Source: Clostridiales bacterium (GTDB lineage: Bacteria; Bacillota; Clostridia; Oscillospirales; Oscillospiraceae). Taken from it: DNA of 36,918 bases. The stretch's first letter is position 1. Each line of letters begins with the position of its first letter. The notes below the pieces were generated by a model that was not told where the DNA came from, did not search any database, and saw nothing but the letters and a program-made list of their open reading frames with translations. Positions 15,169-23,322 of this stretch are shown one piece after another. The position numbers were made by a program, and so were the translations under genes. Where the stretch lies: the NCBI GenBank assembly GCA_020860575.1, contig JAJBUB010000099.1:1-36918 (forward strand), given 5' to 3'.

Positions 15169-15236
15169 ACGTTATTGCAGCATTTTGCAGCCCTGATGCG
15201 TATGAAAGGCAGAACATCAAAAGGAGGCTCACAGCC

Positions 15237-15905
15237 ATGAAAAGACTGACTGCCATTTTGCTGGCCCTGGCCCTGCTGTCCACCCTGGTGACCGGGTGCG
15301 CGGAGGAGAACGTCACCGACTATGCGTCGGAAACCGACGATGAAACCGTCAGCACAGAGGAGGAAACGCCCGAGGTAGAAACCGAAACCGAATCAGAATC
15401 AGAGACAGGAACACCCACCGACGAGACGCCGGAGGAGTCCACAGACAGCAACGACGAGACCGCCACAGAGACCGACGTGACCGCCCAGGTGGAGGAGCTG
15501 CTGAGCCAGGCGGGCTTCCAGATAGAGACAACCTTAAACGGTGAGGACAATCTCTATCGGGCGGACTGGACGGATACGATCACGGTCTATCCCTCGCCGG
15601 AGGAGGACGACCCGGAGGGAGATGCCGGGACCGGCGACAGCCTGGGTACGGTACAGATCTTCCACTACGCCGACAGCCAGCGGGCGGCGGAGGTGGCGGG
15701 AGGCTTTGACACCGCCGACCCCTCCCTGTTCAGCATGGAAACAGAGGAGGACGGGGAGGCCGTCGCCATGGTCGTGGACTTTGTGGCCCCCATCCGGCTC
15801 TATCTGGCGGAGGACTGCATCGTGCTCTACTGCGGCGACAGCCAGGGGGTGACGGACACCCTGGAGGTTGGGCTGGGCGCGCCCTTCGCCCCGGTAGATG
15901 AATAA
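15237..15905 (+). CDS. Acidic lipoprotein of unknown function
   Basis: 222 residues. A lipoprotein signal peptide (MKRLTAILLALALLSTLVTGC) ends in the lipobox LVTGC, so the mature protein should be anchored to the outer face of the membrane. About 65 residues of Glu/Thr/Asp/Ser-rich low-complexity spacer follow (EEETPEVETETESESETGTPTDE...). A folded domain begins near VEELLSQAGFQIETTL and has alternating strands (IFHYADSQRAAEVAGGFD, AMVVDFVAPIRLYLAEDCIVLYCGD). The domain resembles small secreted proteins reporting on a threshold value, but I do not recognise it. The track ORF starts 100 codons too early; AAGGAGG seven bases before 15237 fixes the start. Confidence 0.83.
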   Translation: MKRLTAILLALALLSTLVTGCAEENVTDYASETDDETVSTEEETPEVETETESESETGTPTDETPEESTDSNDETATETDVTAQVEELLSQAGFQIETTLNGEDNLYRADWTDTITVYPSPEEDDPEGDAGTGDSLGTVQIFHYADSQRAAEVAGGFDTADPSLFSMETEEDGEAVAMVVDFVAPIRLYLAEDCIVLYCGDSQGVTDTLEVGLGAPFAPVDE

Positions 15906-15912
15906 AAAGACG

Positions 15913-15996
15913 AATATGCAGCTTAATAGTGAATATTCGGCTGCATATTTGGAATAGTATACAAAATAACCGGGAAAGAAACGAAAAAATATGCAG
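15913..15996 (+). promoter_or_regulatory. ArgR-like operator with three exact half-site copies
   Basis: The nine-base word AATATGCAG occurs at 15913-15921 and 15988-15996, and its exact inverse CTGCATATT at 15941-15949, with TGAATATTC between. TATGCA/TGAAT words in inverted pairs are the hallmark of ArgR (AhrC) boxes. This AT-rich patch sits directly upstream of the promoter of the seven-gene arginine operon. Arginine-dependent repression is inferred. Confidence 0.7.
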
Positions 15997-16004
15997 AATG
16001 GGGC

Positions 16005-16033
16005 TTGCAATCCGGGGCGGTGGGTGGTAGTAT
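16005..16033 (+). promoter_or_regulatory. Promoter of the arginine operon
   Basis: TTGCAA (16005-16010), 17 bases, TAGTAT (16028-16033), about 50 bases before argG. The last AATATGCAG copy lies nine bases before the -35 box, well placed for repression. Confidence 0.6.
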
Positions 16034-16088
16034 AAAGCTCGAAAGAAATACAGGGCGGTCTGCCGCCCGTTGCAGGAGGCAATCTACC

Positions 16089-17306
16089 ATGAGCAGTGTG
16101 AAGAAAATCGTGCTGGCCTATTCCGGCGGCCTGGATACATCCATCATTATCCCCTGGCTGAAGGAGAACTATGACGACCCGGAGATCATTGCCGTGGCCG
16201 GCAACGTGGGCCAGGCGGACGAGCTGGAGGGGCTGGAGGAAAAGGCCCTCAAGACCGGGGCCTCCAAGCTCATCGTGGCCGATCTGGTGGACGAGATGGT
16301 GGACGACGTGATCATCCCCTCCATGAAGGCCGGGGCCAAGTATGAGACCTATCTCCTGGGTACTGCCTTTGCCCGCCCCATCATCGCCAAGAGCCTGTGC
16401 GAGATCGCCCTGGCCGAGGGCGCGGACGCCATCTGCCACGGTTGCACCGGCAAGGGCAACGACCAGGTGCGGTTTGAGCTGACCATCAAGCACTTCGCTC
16501 CCGGCATGAAGATCATCGCCCCCTGGCGGGAGTGGGACATCAAGAGCCGTGACGAGGAGATCGACTTCGCCGAGGCACACCACGTCCCCCTGAAGATCAC
16601 CCGGGAGACCGACTACTCCAAGGACAAGAACCTGTGGCATCTGTCCCACGAGGGCCTGGACCTGGAGGACCCCGCCAACGAGCCGAACTACGACAAGCCG
16701 GGCTTCCTGGAGATGGGCGTCTCTCCCACCCAGGCGCCGGACGTGCCCACCTATGTCACCCTGACCTTTGACAAGGGCGTGCCCGTGGCCATCAATGGGG
16801 AGCAGAAGAAGGCCAGCGACATTATCGCTGACCTGAACGTCTACGGCGGTCAGAACGGCATCGGCATTATCGACATCGTGGAGAACCGTCTGGTGGGCAT
16901 GAAGGACCGGGGCGTCTATGAGACGCCGGGCGGCACCATCCTCTACAAGGCCCACGAGCTGCTGGAGATGATCTGCGTGGACAAGGACACCCTCCACGAG
17001 AAGGAGAAGCTGGCGGTGGACTTTGCCGATCTGGTGTACAACGGCAAGTGGTATTCCCCCTTGCGGGAGGCCCTCTCCGCCTTTGTGGACAAGACCCAGG
17101 AGTACGTCACCGGAACCGTGCGGGTGAAGCTGTACAAGGGCAACATCATCCCCGCCGGGATGACCTCTCCCTACAGCCTGTATTCCGAGAACCTGGCCAC
17201 CTTTGACGAGTCCGACTACAACCAGAAGGACGCCGAGGGCTTCATCAACCTGTGGGGCCTGCCCACCAAGGTCCAGGCGCTGCGGGCACAGGGCAAATTG
17301 CAGTAA
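16089..17306 (+). CDS. argG: Argininosuccinate synthase
   Basis: A 405-residue cytoplasmic enzyme joining citrulline and aspartate with ATP to give argininosuccinate. [22 protein letters not shown] is the N-type ATP-pyrophosphatase loop. The synthase signature GNVGQ appears at residues 35-39, and [14 protein letters not shown] is the second conserved segment (citrulline/aspartate site). Length is normal. The track ORF starts 28 codons early inside the leader; the ATG at 16089 follows AGGAGG (GCAGGAGGCAATCTACC). First gene of argGHCJBDF and directly behind the ArgR-like sites. Confidence 0.97.
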   Translation: MSSVKKIVLAYSGGLDTSIIIPWLKENYDDPEIIAVAGNVGQADELEGLEEKALKTGASKLIVADLVDEMVDDVIIPSMKAGAKYETYLLGTAFARPIIAKSLCEIALAEGADAICHGCTGKGNDQVRFELTIKHFAPGMKIIAPWREWDIKSRDEEIDFAEAHHVPLKITRETDYSKDKNLWHLSHEGLDLEDPANEPNYDKPGFLEMGVSPTQAPDVPTYVTLTFDKGVPVAINGEQKKASDIIADLNVYGGQNGIGIIDIVENRLVGMKDRGVYETPGGTILYKAHELLEMICVDKDTLHEKEKLAVDFADLVYNGKWYSPLREALSAFVDKTQEYVTGTVRVKLYKGNIIPAGMTSPYSLYSENLATFDESDYNQKDAEGFINLWGLPTKVQALRAQGKLQ

Positions 17307-17340
17307 ATTGCGGTAAGCAGCAAATCACAAGGCACAAGAC

Positions 17341-17386
17341 ACAGAATACACGGGGGATAGTGCCACTGTCCCCCTGTATTCTGTTT
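17341..17386 (+). terminator. Hairpin with T-run between argG and argH
   Basis: An imperfect stem of about 20 bp, ACAGAATACA-C-GGGGGATAGTG with CACTGTCCCCCTGTATTCTGT (17341-17362 with 17365-17384), ends in TTTT. It has terminator form but lies inside the operon between two consecutive enzymes, so it may be a partial terminator that lowers expression of argHCJBDF relative to argG. Confidence 0.7.
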
Positions 17387-17438
17387 TATCCGTTTCTCTG
17401 CGCCGGACCGAGGGCGCAGGACGAGGAGGAAGGTACAC

Positions 17439-18824
17439 ATGAAATTATGGGGCGGCCGTTTTGACAAGGAGACCGATGCGCTGGTCAACGACTTCAACTC
17501 CTCCATCCGGTTCGACGCCCGGATGTACCGGGAGGATATCGAGGGCTCCATCGCCCACGCCACCATGCTGGGAGAGCAGGGCATTATCAGCAAGGAGGAG
17601 TCTGACCAGCTGGTAGCCGGCCTGCGGGAGCTGCTGGCGGACATCCAGGCGGGGAAGGTGGAGTTCTCCGAGGACAACGAGGACATCCACATGAATGTGG
17701 AGACCCTGCTGACCCAGCGGCTGGGGGCCGCAGGCAAGCGTCTGCACACCGGCCGGAGCCGGAACGACCAGGTGGCGGTGGACTTCCGGATGCATGTCCG
17801 GGGGGAGATCCCGAAGATCGTAGAGATGCTGCTGGAGCTGGAGCGGGTGCTGGTGCGCCAGGCGGAGGCCAACGTGGACACCGTCATGCCCGGCTACACC
17901 CATCTCCAGCGGGCCCAGCCCGTCACCTTCGGACACTACATGATGGCCTACGCCAATATGTTCCGCCGGGACATCACCCGCTTTGAGGACTGCCTGGAGC
18001 GGATGGACGAGTGCCCCCTGGGGGCCGGGGCGCTGGCAGGCTCCACCCATCCCCTGAACCGGCAGCGGACGGCGGAGCTGCTGGGCTTTGCCCGGCCCAC
18101 GGACAACTCCCTGGACTCCGTCTCCGACCGGGACTTCGCCATTGAGTTCCTCTCCGCCTGCTCCATCCTTATGATGCACCTGTCCCGGTTCTCCGAGGAG
18201 ATCATCCTCTGGTGCTCCTGGGAGTTCAAATTTATCGACCTGGACGACGCCTATTCCACCGGCTCCTCCATCATGCCCCAGAAGAAGAACCCGGACGTGG
18301 CCGAGCTGGTCCGGGGCAAGACGGGCCGGGTGTACGGCAGTCTCATCACCCTGCTCACAGTGATGAAGGGTATCCCTCTGGCCTACAACAAGGATATGCA
18401 GGAGGACAAGGAGTGCGTCTTTGACGCCATTGACACGGTGGAGCTGTGCGTCCCCGTGTTCTCCGCCATGCTGGACACCATGACCGTCCGGCCGGAGAAT
18501 ATGGCAAACGCTGCCGCCGGTGGCTTTATCAATGCCACCGACTGCGCCGACTACCTGGCAAAGAAGGGGGTCCCCTTCCGGGACGCCTATACTCTGGTGG
18601 GCCGTCTGGTGAACCACTGCATCGCCACCGGACAGACGCTGGACAGCCTGCCCCTGGAGGAGTACCAGGCCCTCTCCCCCGCCTTCGGGGAGGACGTGTA
18701 TCAGGCCCTGAGCCTGGATACCTGCGTGAGCCAGCGCAAGACGGTGGGTGGCCCCGCTCATGACGAGGTGCTGCGGCAGATCGCCCGGATCCGGGCCTTT
18801 GTAGAGGAGCGGAGCGAGCAATGA
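17439..18824 (+). CDS. argH: Argininosuccinate lyase
   Basis: A 461-residue enzyme of the fumarase/aspartase superfamily splitting argininosuccinate into arginine and fumarate. Conserved segments in order: MKLWGGRF, EDIHMNVE, LHTGRSRNDQVA (about 102-113), PGYTHLQRAQPVTFGH, and the signature loop GSSIMPQKKNPD (275-286) holding the catalytic serine. Length is normal. GGAGGAAGG precedes the ATG. Its last four bases, ATGA, are shared with the argC start, giving translational coupling. Confidence 0.97.
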   Translation: MKLWGGRFDKETDALVNDFNSSIRFDARMYREDIEGSIAHATMLGEQGIISKEESDQLVAGLRELLADIQAGKVEFSEDNEDIHMNVETLLTQRLGAAGKRLHTGRSRNDQVAVDFRMHVRGEIPKIVEMLLELERVLVRQAEANVDTVMPGYTHLQRAQPVTFGHYMMAYANMFRRDITRFEDCLERMDECPLGAGALAGSTHPLNRQRTAELLGFARPTDNSLDSVSDRDFAIEFLSACSILMMHLSRFSEEIILWCSWEFKFIDLDDAYSTGSSIMPQKKNPDVAELVRGKTGRVYGSLITLLTVMKGIPLAYNKDMQEDKECVFDAIDTVELCVPVFSAMLDTMTVRPENMANAAAGGFINATDCADYLAKKGVPFRDAYTLVGRLVNHCIATGQTLDSLPLEEYQALSPAFGEDVYQALSLDTCVSQRKTVGGPAHDEVLRQIARIRAFVEERSEQ

Positions 18825-19768
18825 GCAAACCGAAAATCTATATCGACGGTCAGGCGGGGACCACCGGCCTGCAGATCATGGACCGGCTGATCCGCCGGGA
18901 CGACGTGGAACTGCTGCGCATCGATGACGACAAGCGGCACGACAACGCCGAGCGGGCCAGACTGATGAACGCCGCCGACCTGGTGTTTCTCTGTCTCCCG
19001 GACGCCGCCGCCGTGGAGGCGGTGACGCTGGTGACGAACCCCGACACCCGCATCATCGACGCCTCCACCGCCCACCGGACAACCCCCGCCTGGGTCTACG
19101 GCTTTCCGGAGTTGTCCCCTCAGCGGCGGGAGGCCATCCAGTCCGCCAAGCGGGTGGCCAACCCCGGCTGCCACGCCTCCGGGCTGATCGCGTCCGTCTA
19201 TCCTCTGGTGCAGGCGGGCATCCTGTCCCCGGATTATCCCCTGACCTGCTACTCCCTCACCGGCTACTCCGGCGGGGGCAAGAAGATGATCGCAGAGTAT
19301 GAGGACGAGGGGCGGAGCAGTCTGCTCTCCTCCGACCGGGTCTACGGCACCAATCTGAAGCACAAGCACCTGCCGGAGATGCAGGCGGTGTGCGGCCTGA
19401 CCCGGAAACCGGTGTTTTCCCCCGTAGTGGGGGATTTCCCCCAGGGGATGGCTACCACCATCCTGCTCCACAACGACCTGCTGAACGGGCAGCCTGCCGC
19501 CCGGGACATCTGGGCAGCGCTGGCGGCGCACTACGGCCGCTGCCCCGGCCATCCTATGGTCCGGGTGGCCCCCTTCAACGGGGAGGGGAAGCCCATCTTT
19601 GCCGGGACCCTGGCGGGGACCGACGGAATGGAGCTGATCGTCAGCGGCGGCGCAGAGCAGACCATCGTCACCGCCCTGTTCGACAATCTGGGCAAGGGCG
19701 CCTCCGGCGCTGCGGTGCAGAATATGAATTTAATGCTGGGATTTGACGAGGACGCCGGTCTGGTGTAA
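18821..19768 (+). CDS. argC: N-acetyl-gamma-glutamyl-phosphate reductase, short type
   Basis: A 315-residue NADPH-dependent reductase making N-acetylglutamate semialdehyde, third step of ornithine synthesis. It opens KPKIYIDGQAGTTGLQIMDRL (nucleotide-binding loop), and has LVFLCLPDAAAVEAV and the catalytic cysteine at 117 in RVANPGCHASGLIA. LTGYSGGGKKMIAEYE and KHKHLPEMQ follow. The length and the D-G-QAGTTG opening mark the short form (type 2), not the roughly 345-residue form usual in Bacillus; this assignment is from memory of the families. It overlaps argH by four bases. Confidence 0.93.
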   Translation: MSKPKIYIDGQAGTTGLQIMDRLIRRDDVELLRIDDDKRHDNAERARLMNAADLVFLCLPDAAAVEAVTLVTNPDTRIIDASTAHRTTPAWVYGFPELSPQRREAIQSAKRVANPGCHASGLIASVYPLVQAGILSPDYPLTCYSLTGYSGGGKKMIAEYEDEGRSSLLSSDRVYGTNLKHKHLPEMQAVCGLTRKPVFSPVVGDFPQGMATTILLHNDLLNGQPAARDIWAALAAHYGRCPGHPMVRVAPFNGEGKPIFAGTLAGTDGMELIVSGGAEQTIVTALFDNLGKGASGAAVQNMNLMLGFDEDAGLV

Positions 19769-19818
19769 GATGTTGTCACCCGGCTTTGAGGGAAAAGAAA
19801 AAAGGGAAGTGACTCCAG

Positions 19819-21057
19819 ATGAAGGAGATATCCGGCGGCATTGTGGCCGCAAAGGGATTCCGGGCCGCCGGGATCCGGGTGGGGGTGAAGGCCTCCGCCC
19901 TGCCCATGGACGGAGAGGGAAAAAAAGACTTGATGCTGCTGGTCTCTGACCGGCCCTGCACGATTGCGGGGATGTTCACCACCAACCGGGTGAAGGCCGC
20001 GCCGGTGCTGCTCACGAAGGCAACCATCGCCGACGGCGTGTGCCAGGCGGTCATCGCCAACTCGGGCAACGCCAACGCCTGCGCCCCCAACAGCGAGCAG
20101 CACGCACAGGAGATGTGCCGGGCGGCGGCAACGGCACTGGGCCTGGCTCCGTCGGACGTGGCGGTGGCCTCCACCGGGGTCATTGGGCAGGAGCTGAACA
20201 TTCGGGCTATCACGGAGGGCGTCCCCGCCCTGGTGGAGAAGCTGTCGGATGCCCCCTCCGCCTCGGAGGACGCCGCCCATGCCATTATGACCACCGACAC
20301 CGTCAAAAAGGAGATCGCCGTGGAGACGGAGATCGGCGGCGTCACCGTCCGGGTGGGGGGCATTGCCAAAGGCTCCGGCATGATACACCCCAATATGGGC
20401 ACCATGCTCAGCTTTGTTACCACCGACTGCGCCATCACCCCCAAGCTGCTCACCGAGCTGGTACACGAGGTAGTGCCCCGGACGTTCAACCGGGTGACGG
20501 TGGACGGGGACACCTCCACCAACGACACTTTCCTGGTGCTGGCCAACGGCAGCGCAGGAAATCCCCTCATCGACTGGCAGGGACCGGAGTATCTGGCACT
20601 GAAAGAAGCCCTCACGGCCGTCTGCACCTATCTGGCCCGGAGCATGGCCGCCGACGGAGAGGGGGCCAGCCGACTGCTCACCTGCACCGTCCACGGGGCA
20701 GAAAACGAGGCCAAGGCGGAGCGGCTCAGCCGGGCGGTGGTGGGCTCCTCTCTGGTGAAGGCCGCCATGTTCGGCGCAGATGCCAACTTTGGCCGGGTGC
20801 TGTGCGCCATGGGCTATTCCGGGGCGCAGTTCGACCCGGAGACGGTGGATATCTGCTTCCGCTCCCAGGGGGGCGAGGTCCAGGTCTGCCGGGACGGCAT
20901 GGGCCTGAGCTTTGACGAGGATGTGGCCAAGGTGGTTTTGAGCCAGGATGAGGTAGTGATCGACGTCGCCCTCCGGGAGGGAGCGGCGGAGGCCACCTGC
21001 TGGGGCTGCGACCTGACCTACGACTACGTGAAGATCAACGGAGATTACAGGAGCTGA
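19819..21057 (+). CDS. argJ: Glutamate N-acetyltransferase / ornithine acetyltransferase
   Basis: A 412-residue enzyme that moves the acetyl group from N-acetylornithine to glutamate and, if bifunctional, also acetylates glutamate from acetyl-CoA. The precursor cleaves itself before a threonine: AKGSGMIHPNMGTMLSF places it at Thr195. The residue before it is Gly, where ArgJ proteins most often have Ala (ATML). Other landmarks are FTTNRVKAAPV, ANSGNANACA, STGVIGQ, TVDGDTSTNDT and MFGADANFGRVLCAMGYSG. No argA or argE is seen in the window, fitting the recycling route. The ribosome binding site (GGGAAGTGA) is modest. Confidence 0.96.
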   Translation: MKEISGGIVAAKGFRAAGIRVGVKASALPMDGEGKKDLMLLVSDRPCTIAGMFTTNRVKAAPVLLTKATIADGVCQAVIANSGNANACAPNSEQHAQEMCRAAATALGLAPSDVAVASTGVIGQELNIRAITEGVPALVEKLSDAPSASEDAAHAIMTTDTVKKEIAVETEIGGVTVRVGGIAKGSGMIHPNMGTMLSFVTTDCAITPKLLTELVHEVVPRTFNRVTVDGDTSTNDTFLVLANGSAGNPLIDWQGPEYLALKEALTAVCTYLARSMAADGEGASRLLTCTVHGAENEAKAERLSRAVVGSSLVKAAMFGADANFGRVLCAMGYSGAQFDPETVDICFRSQGGEVQVCRDGMGLSFDEDVAKVVLSQDEVVIDVALREGAAEATCWGCDLTYDYVKINGDYRS

Positions 21058-21065
21058 GAGAGAAA

Positions 21066-21920
21066 ATGGCCTACGATCATGTGCAGCGGGCGCAGGTGCT
21101 GGTAGAGGCCCTGCCCTATATCCAGAAGTACAGCGGTAAGACGGTGGTGGTGAAGTATGGCGGCAACGCCATGGTCTCCGAGGACCTCCGCTCCGCCGTC
21201 ATGAGCGACATTATCCTCCTCCGGCTGGTGGGCATCCATGTGGTGGTGGTCCACGGCGGCGGGCCGGAGATCAACGAGATGCTGAAAAAGATCGGCAAGC
21301 AGTCTCAATTTGTAGACGGTCTCCGCTACACCGACGAGGAGACGATAGACATCGTCCAGCAGGTGCTCTGCGGCCGGGTGAACAAAAACCTGGTGGCCAC
21401 TCTGAACCGGATGGGCGGTCGGGCCATGGGCCTGTGCGGGATGGACGCCTCTCTGTTTGAGGCGAAGGTAAAGGACGTGAAATACGGCCTGGTGGGAGAG
21501 ATCGTCAAGGTGAACCCCCAGGTGGTCCAGGACTGCATCGACAACGGCTATATCCCGGTGGTCTCCACCGTTGCCCAGGGGATGGACGCTCAGACCGCCT
21601 ATAACATCAACGCCGACACTGCCGCCGCCAAGCTGGCGGTGGCCCTGAATGCGGAAAAGCTCATCCTGCTGACCGACGTCCGGGGCCTCTTGCGGGACCC
21701 CAAGGATGAGGACACCCTCATCCATGTGGTGCATATGTCCGACGTACCCATGCTGAAAAAGACAGGGGTCATCTCCGGGGGCATGATCCCCAAGGTGGAG
21801 TGCTGCGTGGAGGCGGTGCGCTCCGGCGTCAAGCGGAGCCACATCCTGGACGGGCGCATTCCCCACTCCATCCTCATTGAGATGCTGTCGGACAAGGGCA
21901 TCGGCACCATGCTGCTGTGA
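21066..21920 (+). CDS. argB: Acetylglutamate kinase
   Basis: A 284-residue amino acid kinase that phosphorylates N-acetylglutamate with ATP. KTVVVKYGGNAM is the ATP-phosphate motif, VVVVHGGGPEINEML the substrate loop, and NINADTAAAKLAVALNAEKLILLTDVRGLL the ATP-site segment. The protein starts with an N-terminal helix (MAYDHVQRAQVLVEALPYIQKY) before the core. In this family that helix belongs to the hexameric, arginine-inhibited form, so feedback control by arginine is likely. It starts eight bases after argJ. Confidence 0.96.
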   Translation: MAYDHVQRAQVLVEALPYIQKYSGKTVVVKYGGNAMVSEDLRSAVMSDIILLRLVGIHVVVVHGGGPEINEMLKKIGKQSQFVDGLRYTDEETIDIVQQVLCGRVNKNLVATLNRMGGRAMGLCGMDASLFEAKVKDVKYGLVGEIVKVNPQVVQDCIDNGYIPVVSTVAQGMDAQTAYNINADTAAAKLAVALNAEKLILLTDVRGLLRDPKDEDTLIHVVHMSDVPMLKKTGVISGGMIPKVECCVEAVRSGVKRSHILDGRIPHSILIEMLSDKGIGTMLL

Positions 21921-21939
21921 CATGGGAGGCGAGAATGAG

Positions 21940-23127
21940 ATGACGTTTGAAGAATTGAAGGCGCTGGACCACCAGTACACCATGCAGACCTATGGACGCT
22001 TTGACGTGGCCCTGGACCACGGCGTGGGGGCCACCCTCTACGGCCTGGAGGGAGAGGAGTACATCGACTTTGCCAGCGGCATCGGGGTGAATTCCCTGGG
22101 CTACGGCCACCCCGCCTGGGTGAAGGCGGTGGAGGAGCAGGCTCACAAGCTGGCCCACGCCTCCAACCTGTTCTATACCGAGCCATACGCCCGGCTGGCG
22201 GAGACGCTTTGCAAGCGCACAGGGATGTCCGCTGTGTTTTTCGCCAACGGCGGCGGCGAGGCCAACGAGGGCATTATCAAGCTGGCCCGGAAATACTCCT
22301 TTGACAAATACGGCAAGGGCCGGGCCAACATCGTGACCCTCCGCAACTCCTTCCACGGACGCACCATCACCACCCTCCAGGCCACGGGTCAGGAGGTGTT
22401 CCACAACTACTTTTTCCCCTTCACCGAGGGTTTCCGCTATGCCGAGGCCAACGACCTGGCCTCCGTCCAGGCCCAGGCGGGGGAGGACACCTGCGCCGTC
22501 CTGCTGGAGCTGGTGCAGGGAGAGGGGGGCGTGCTGCCCCTGGACAAGGGCTTTGTCCAGTCGGTGGCAGACTGGTGCCGGGAGCGGGACCTGCTCCTGC
22601 TGGTGGACGAGGTGCAGACCGGCGTGGGCCGGACCGGCTCCCTGTTCTGCTTCCAGCAGTACGGCATTCAGCCGGACGCCGTGACCTTTGCCAAGGGCAT
22701 TGCCGGAGGCCTCCCCATGGCGGGAGTGATGGCGAACGAGAAGTGCCGGAACGTTCTCGGCCCCGGCACCCACGCCACCACCTTCGGCGGCAACCCCAGC
22801 ACCGCCAGCGCGGCGCTGGCGGTGCTGGATGTGCTGAGCGACGACTATATGCCGGAGATCAACGCCAAGGGCAATTACATCATGGAGACGGTCCGCAGCT
22901 GGGACGCCCCCTGTGTGGAGACTGTCCGGGGCCTGGGCCTGATGGTGGGTATCGTCCTGAAGGACGGGACGGACCGGGCCGCTTTGATTGGGCAGATCTA
23001 CGGGAAAAACGTCCTGGTGCTCACCGCCGGACCGAAAACCATCCGGCTGCTACCGCCGCTGACCATCTCCTATGAAGAGCTGGACAAGGGGCTGGCCGCC
23101 GTGAAGGACGTACTGGTAAACGCCTGA
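21940..23127 (+). CDS. argD: Acetylornithine aminotransferase
   Basis: A 395-residue class III PLP-dependent aminotransferase converting N-acetylglutamate semialdehyde and glutamate to N-acetylornithine and 2-oxoglutarate. Landmarks: YIDFASGIGVNSLGYGHPAWV, NGGGEANEGIIKLARKY, FHGRTITTLQATG, LVDEVQTGVGRTG with the PLP-ring Asp/Gln, and FAKGIAGGLPMAG with the Schiff-base lysine. NGG-GEAN replaces the more common NSG-AEAN, a small change at the phosphate-binding turn. The start is placed at MTFEEL, after GGGAGG; the track start lies within argB. The repeat element begins one base after its stop codon. Confidence 0.94.
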   Translation: MTFEELKALDHQYTMQTYGRFDVALDHGVGATLYGLEGEEYIDFASGIGVNSLGYGHPAWVKAVEEQAHKLAHASNLFYTEPYARLAETLCKRTGMSAVFFANGGGEANEGIIKLARKYSFDKYGKGRANIVTLRNSFHGRTITTLQATGQEVFHNYFFPFTEGFRYAEANDLASVQAQAGEDTCAVLLELVQGEGGVLPLDKGFVQSVADWCRERDLLLLVDEVQTGVGRTGSLFCFQQYGIQPDAVTFAKGIAGGLPMAGVMANEKCRNVLGPGTHATTFGGNPSTASAALAVLDVLSDDYMPEINAKGNYIMETVRSWDAPCVETVRGLGLMVGIVLKDGTDRAALIGQIYGKNVLVLTAGPKTIRLLPPLTISYEELDKGLAAVKDVLVNA

Positions 23128-23128
23128 A

Positions 23129-23295
23129 TTAAGGCATCACCGCACAAATGTGTCTGCGACGTCTGGCGGCCATTTTCCGCCAGAAATGCGTTGCAAAAAC
23201 TTGAAATACACAAAGTATTCCTGCGTTTTTGCGCCTTTTTCTGACGAAAAATTTCTCGCCAGCCGTTCTTGCCAATTTATGCGGTGACGCCTTAA
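23129..23295 (+). repeat. 167-bp element with 21-bp terminal inverted repeats (MITE-like)
   Basis: The ends TTAAGGCATCACCGCACAAAT (23129-23149) and ATTTATGCGGTGACGCCTTAA (23275-23295) are inverted copies matching at 19 of 21 positions. Inside are a hairpin CTGGCGG-7-CCGCCAG (23163-23183) and a longer broken hairpin from GCAAAAAC (23193-23200) to GTTTTTGC (23225-23232) capped by AATAC-ACAAA-GTATT. The outermost TTAA on each side could be a target duplication. It codes for nothing convincing. It fills the gap between argD and argF and would be transcribed as a large structured RNA. The 14-mer TCACCGCACAAATG recurs in the CarD-gene terminator. Confidence 0.78.
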
Positions 23296-23322
23296 CCCTG
23301 TCAACGAGAGGAGCGAAAAACA

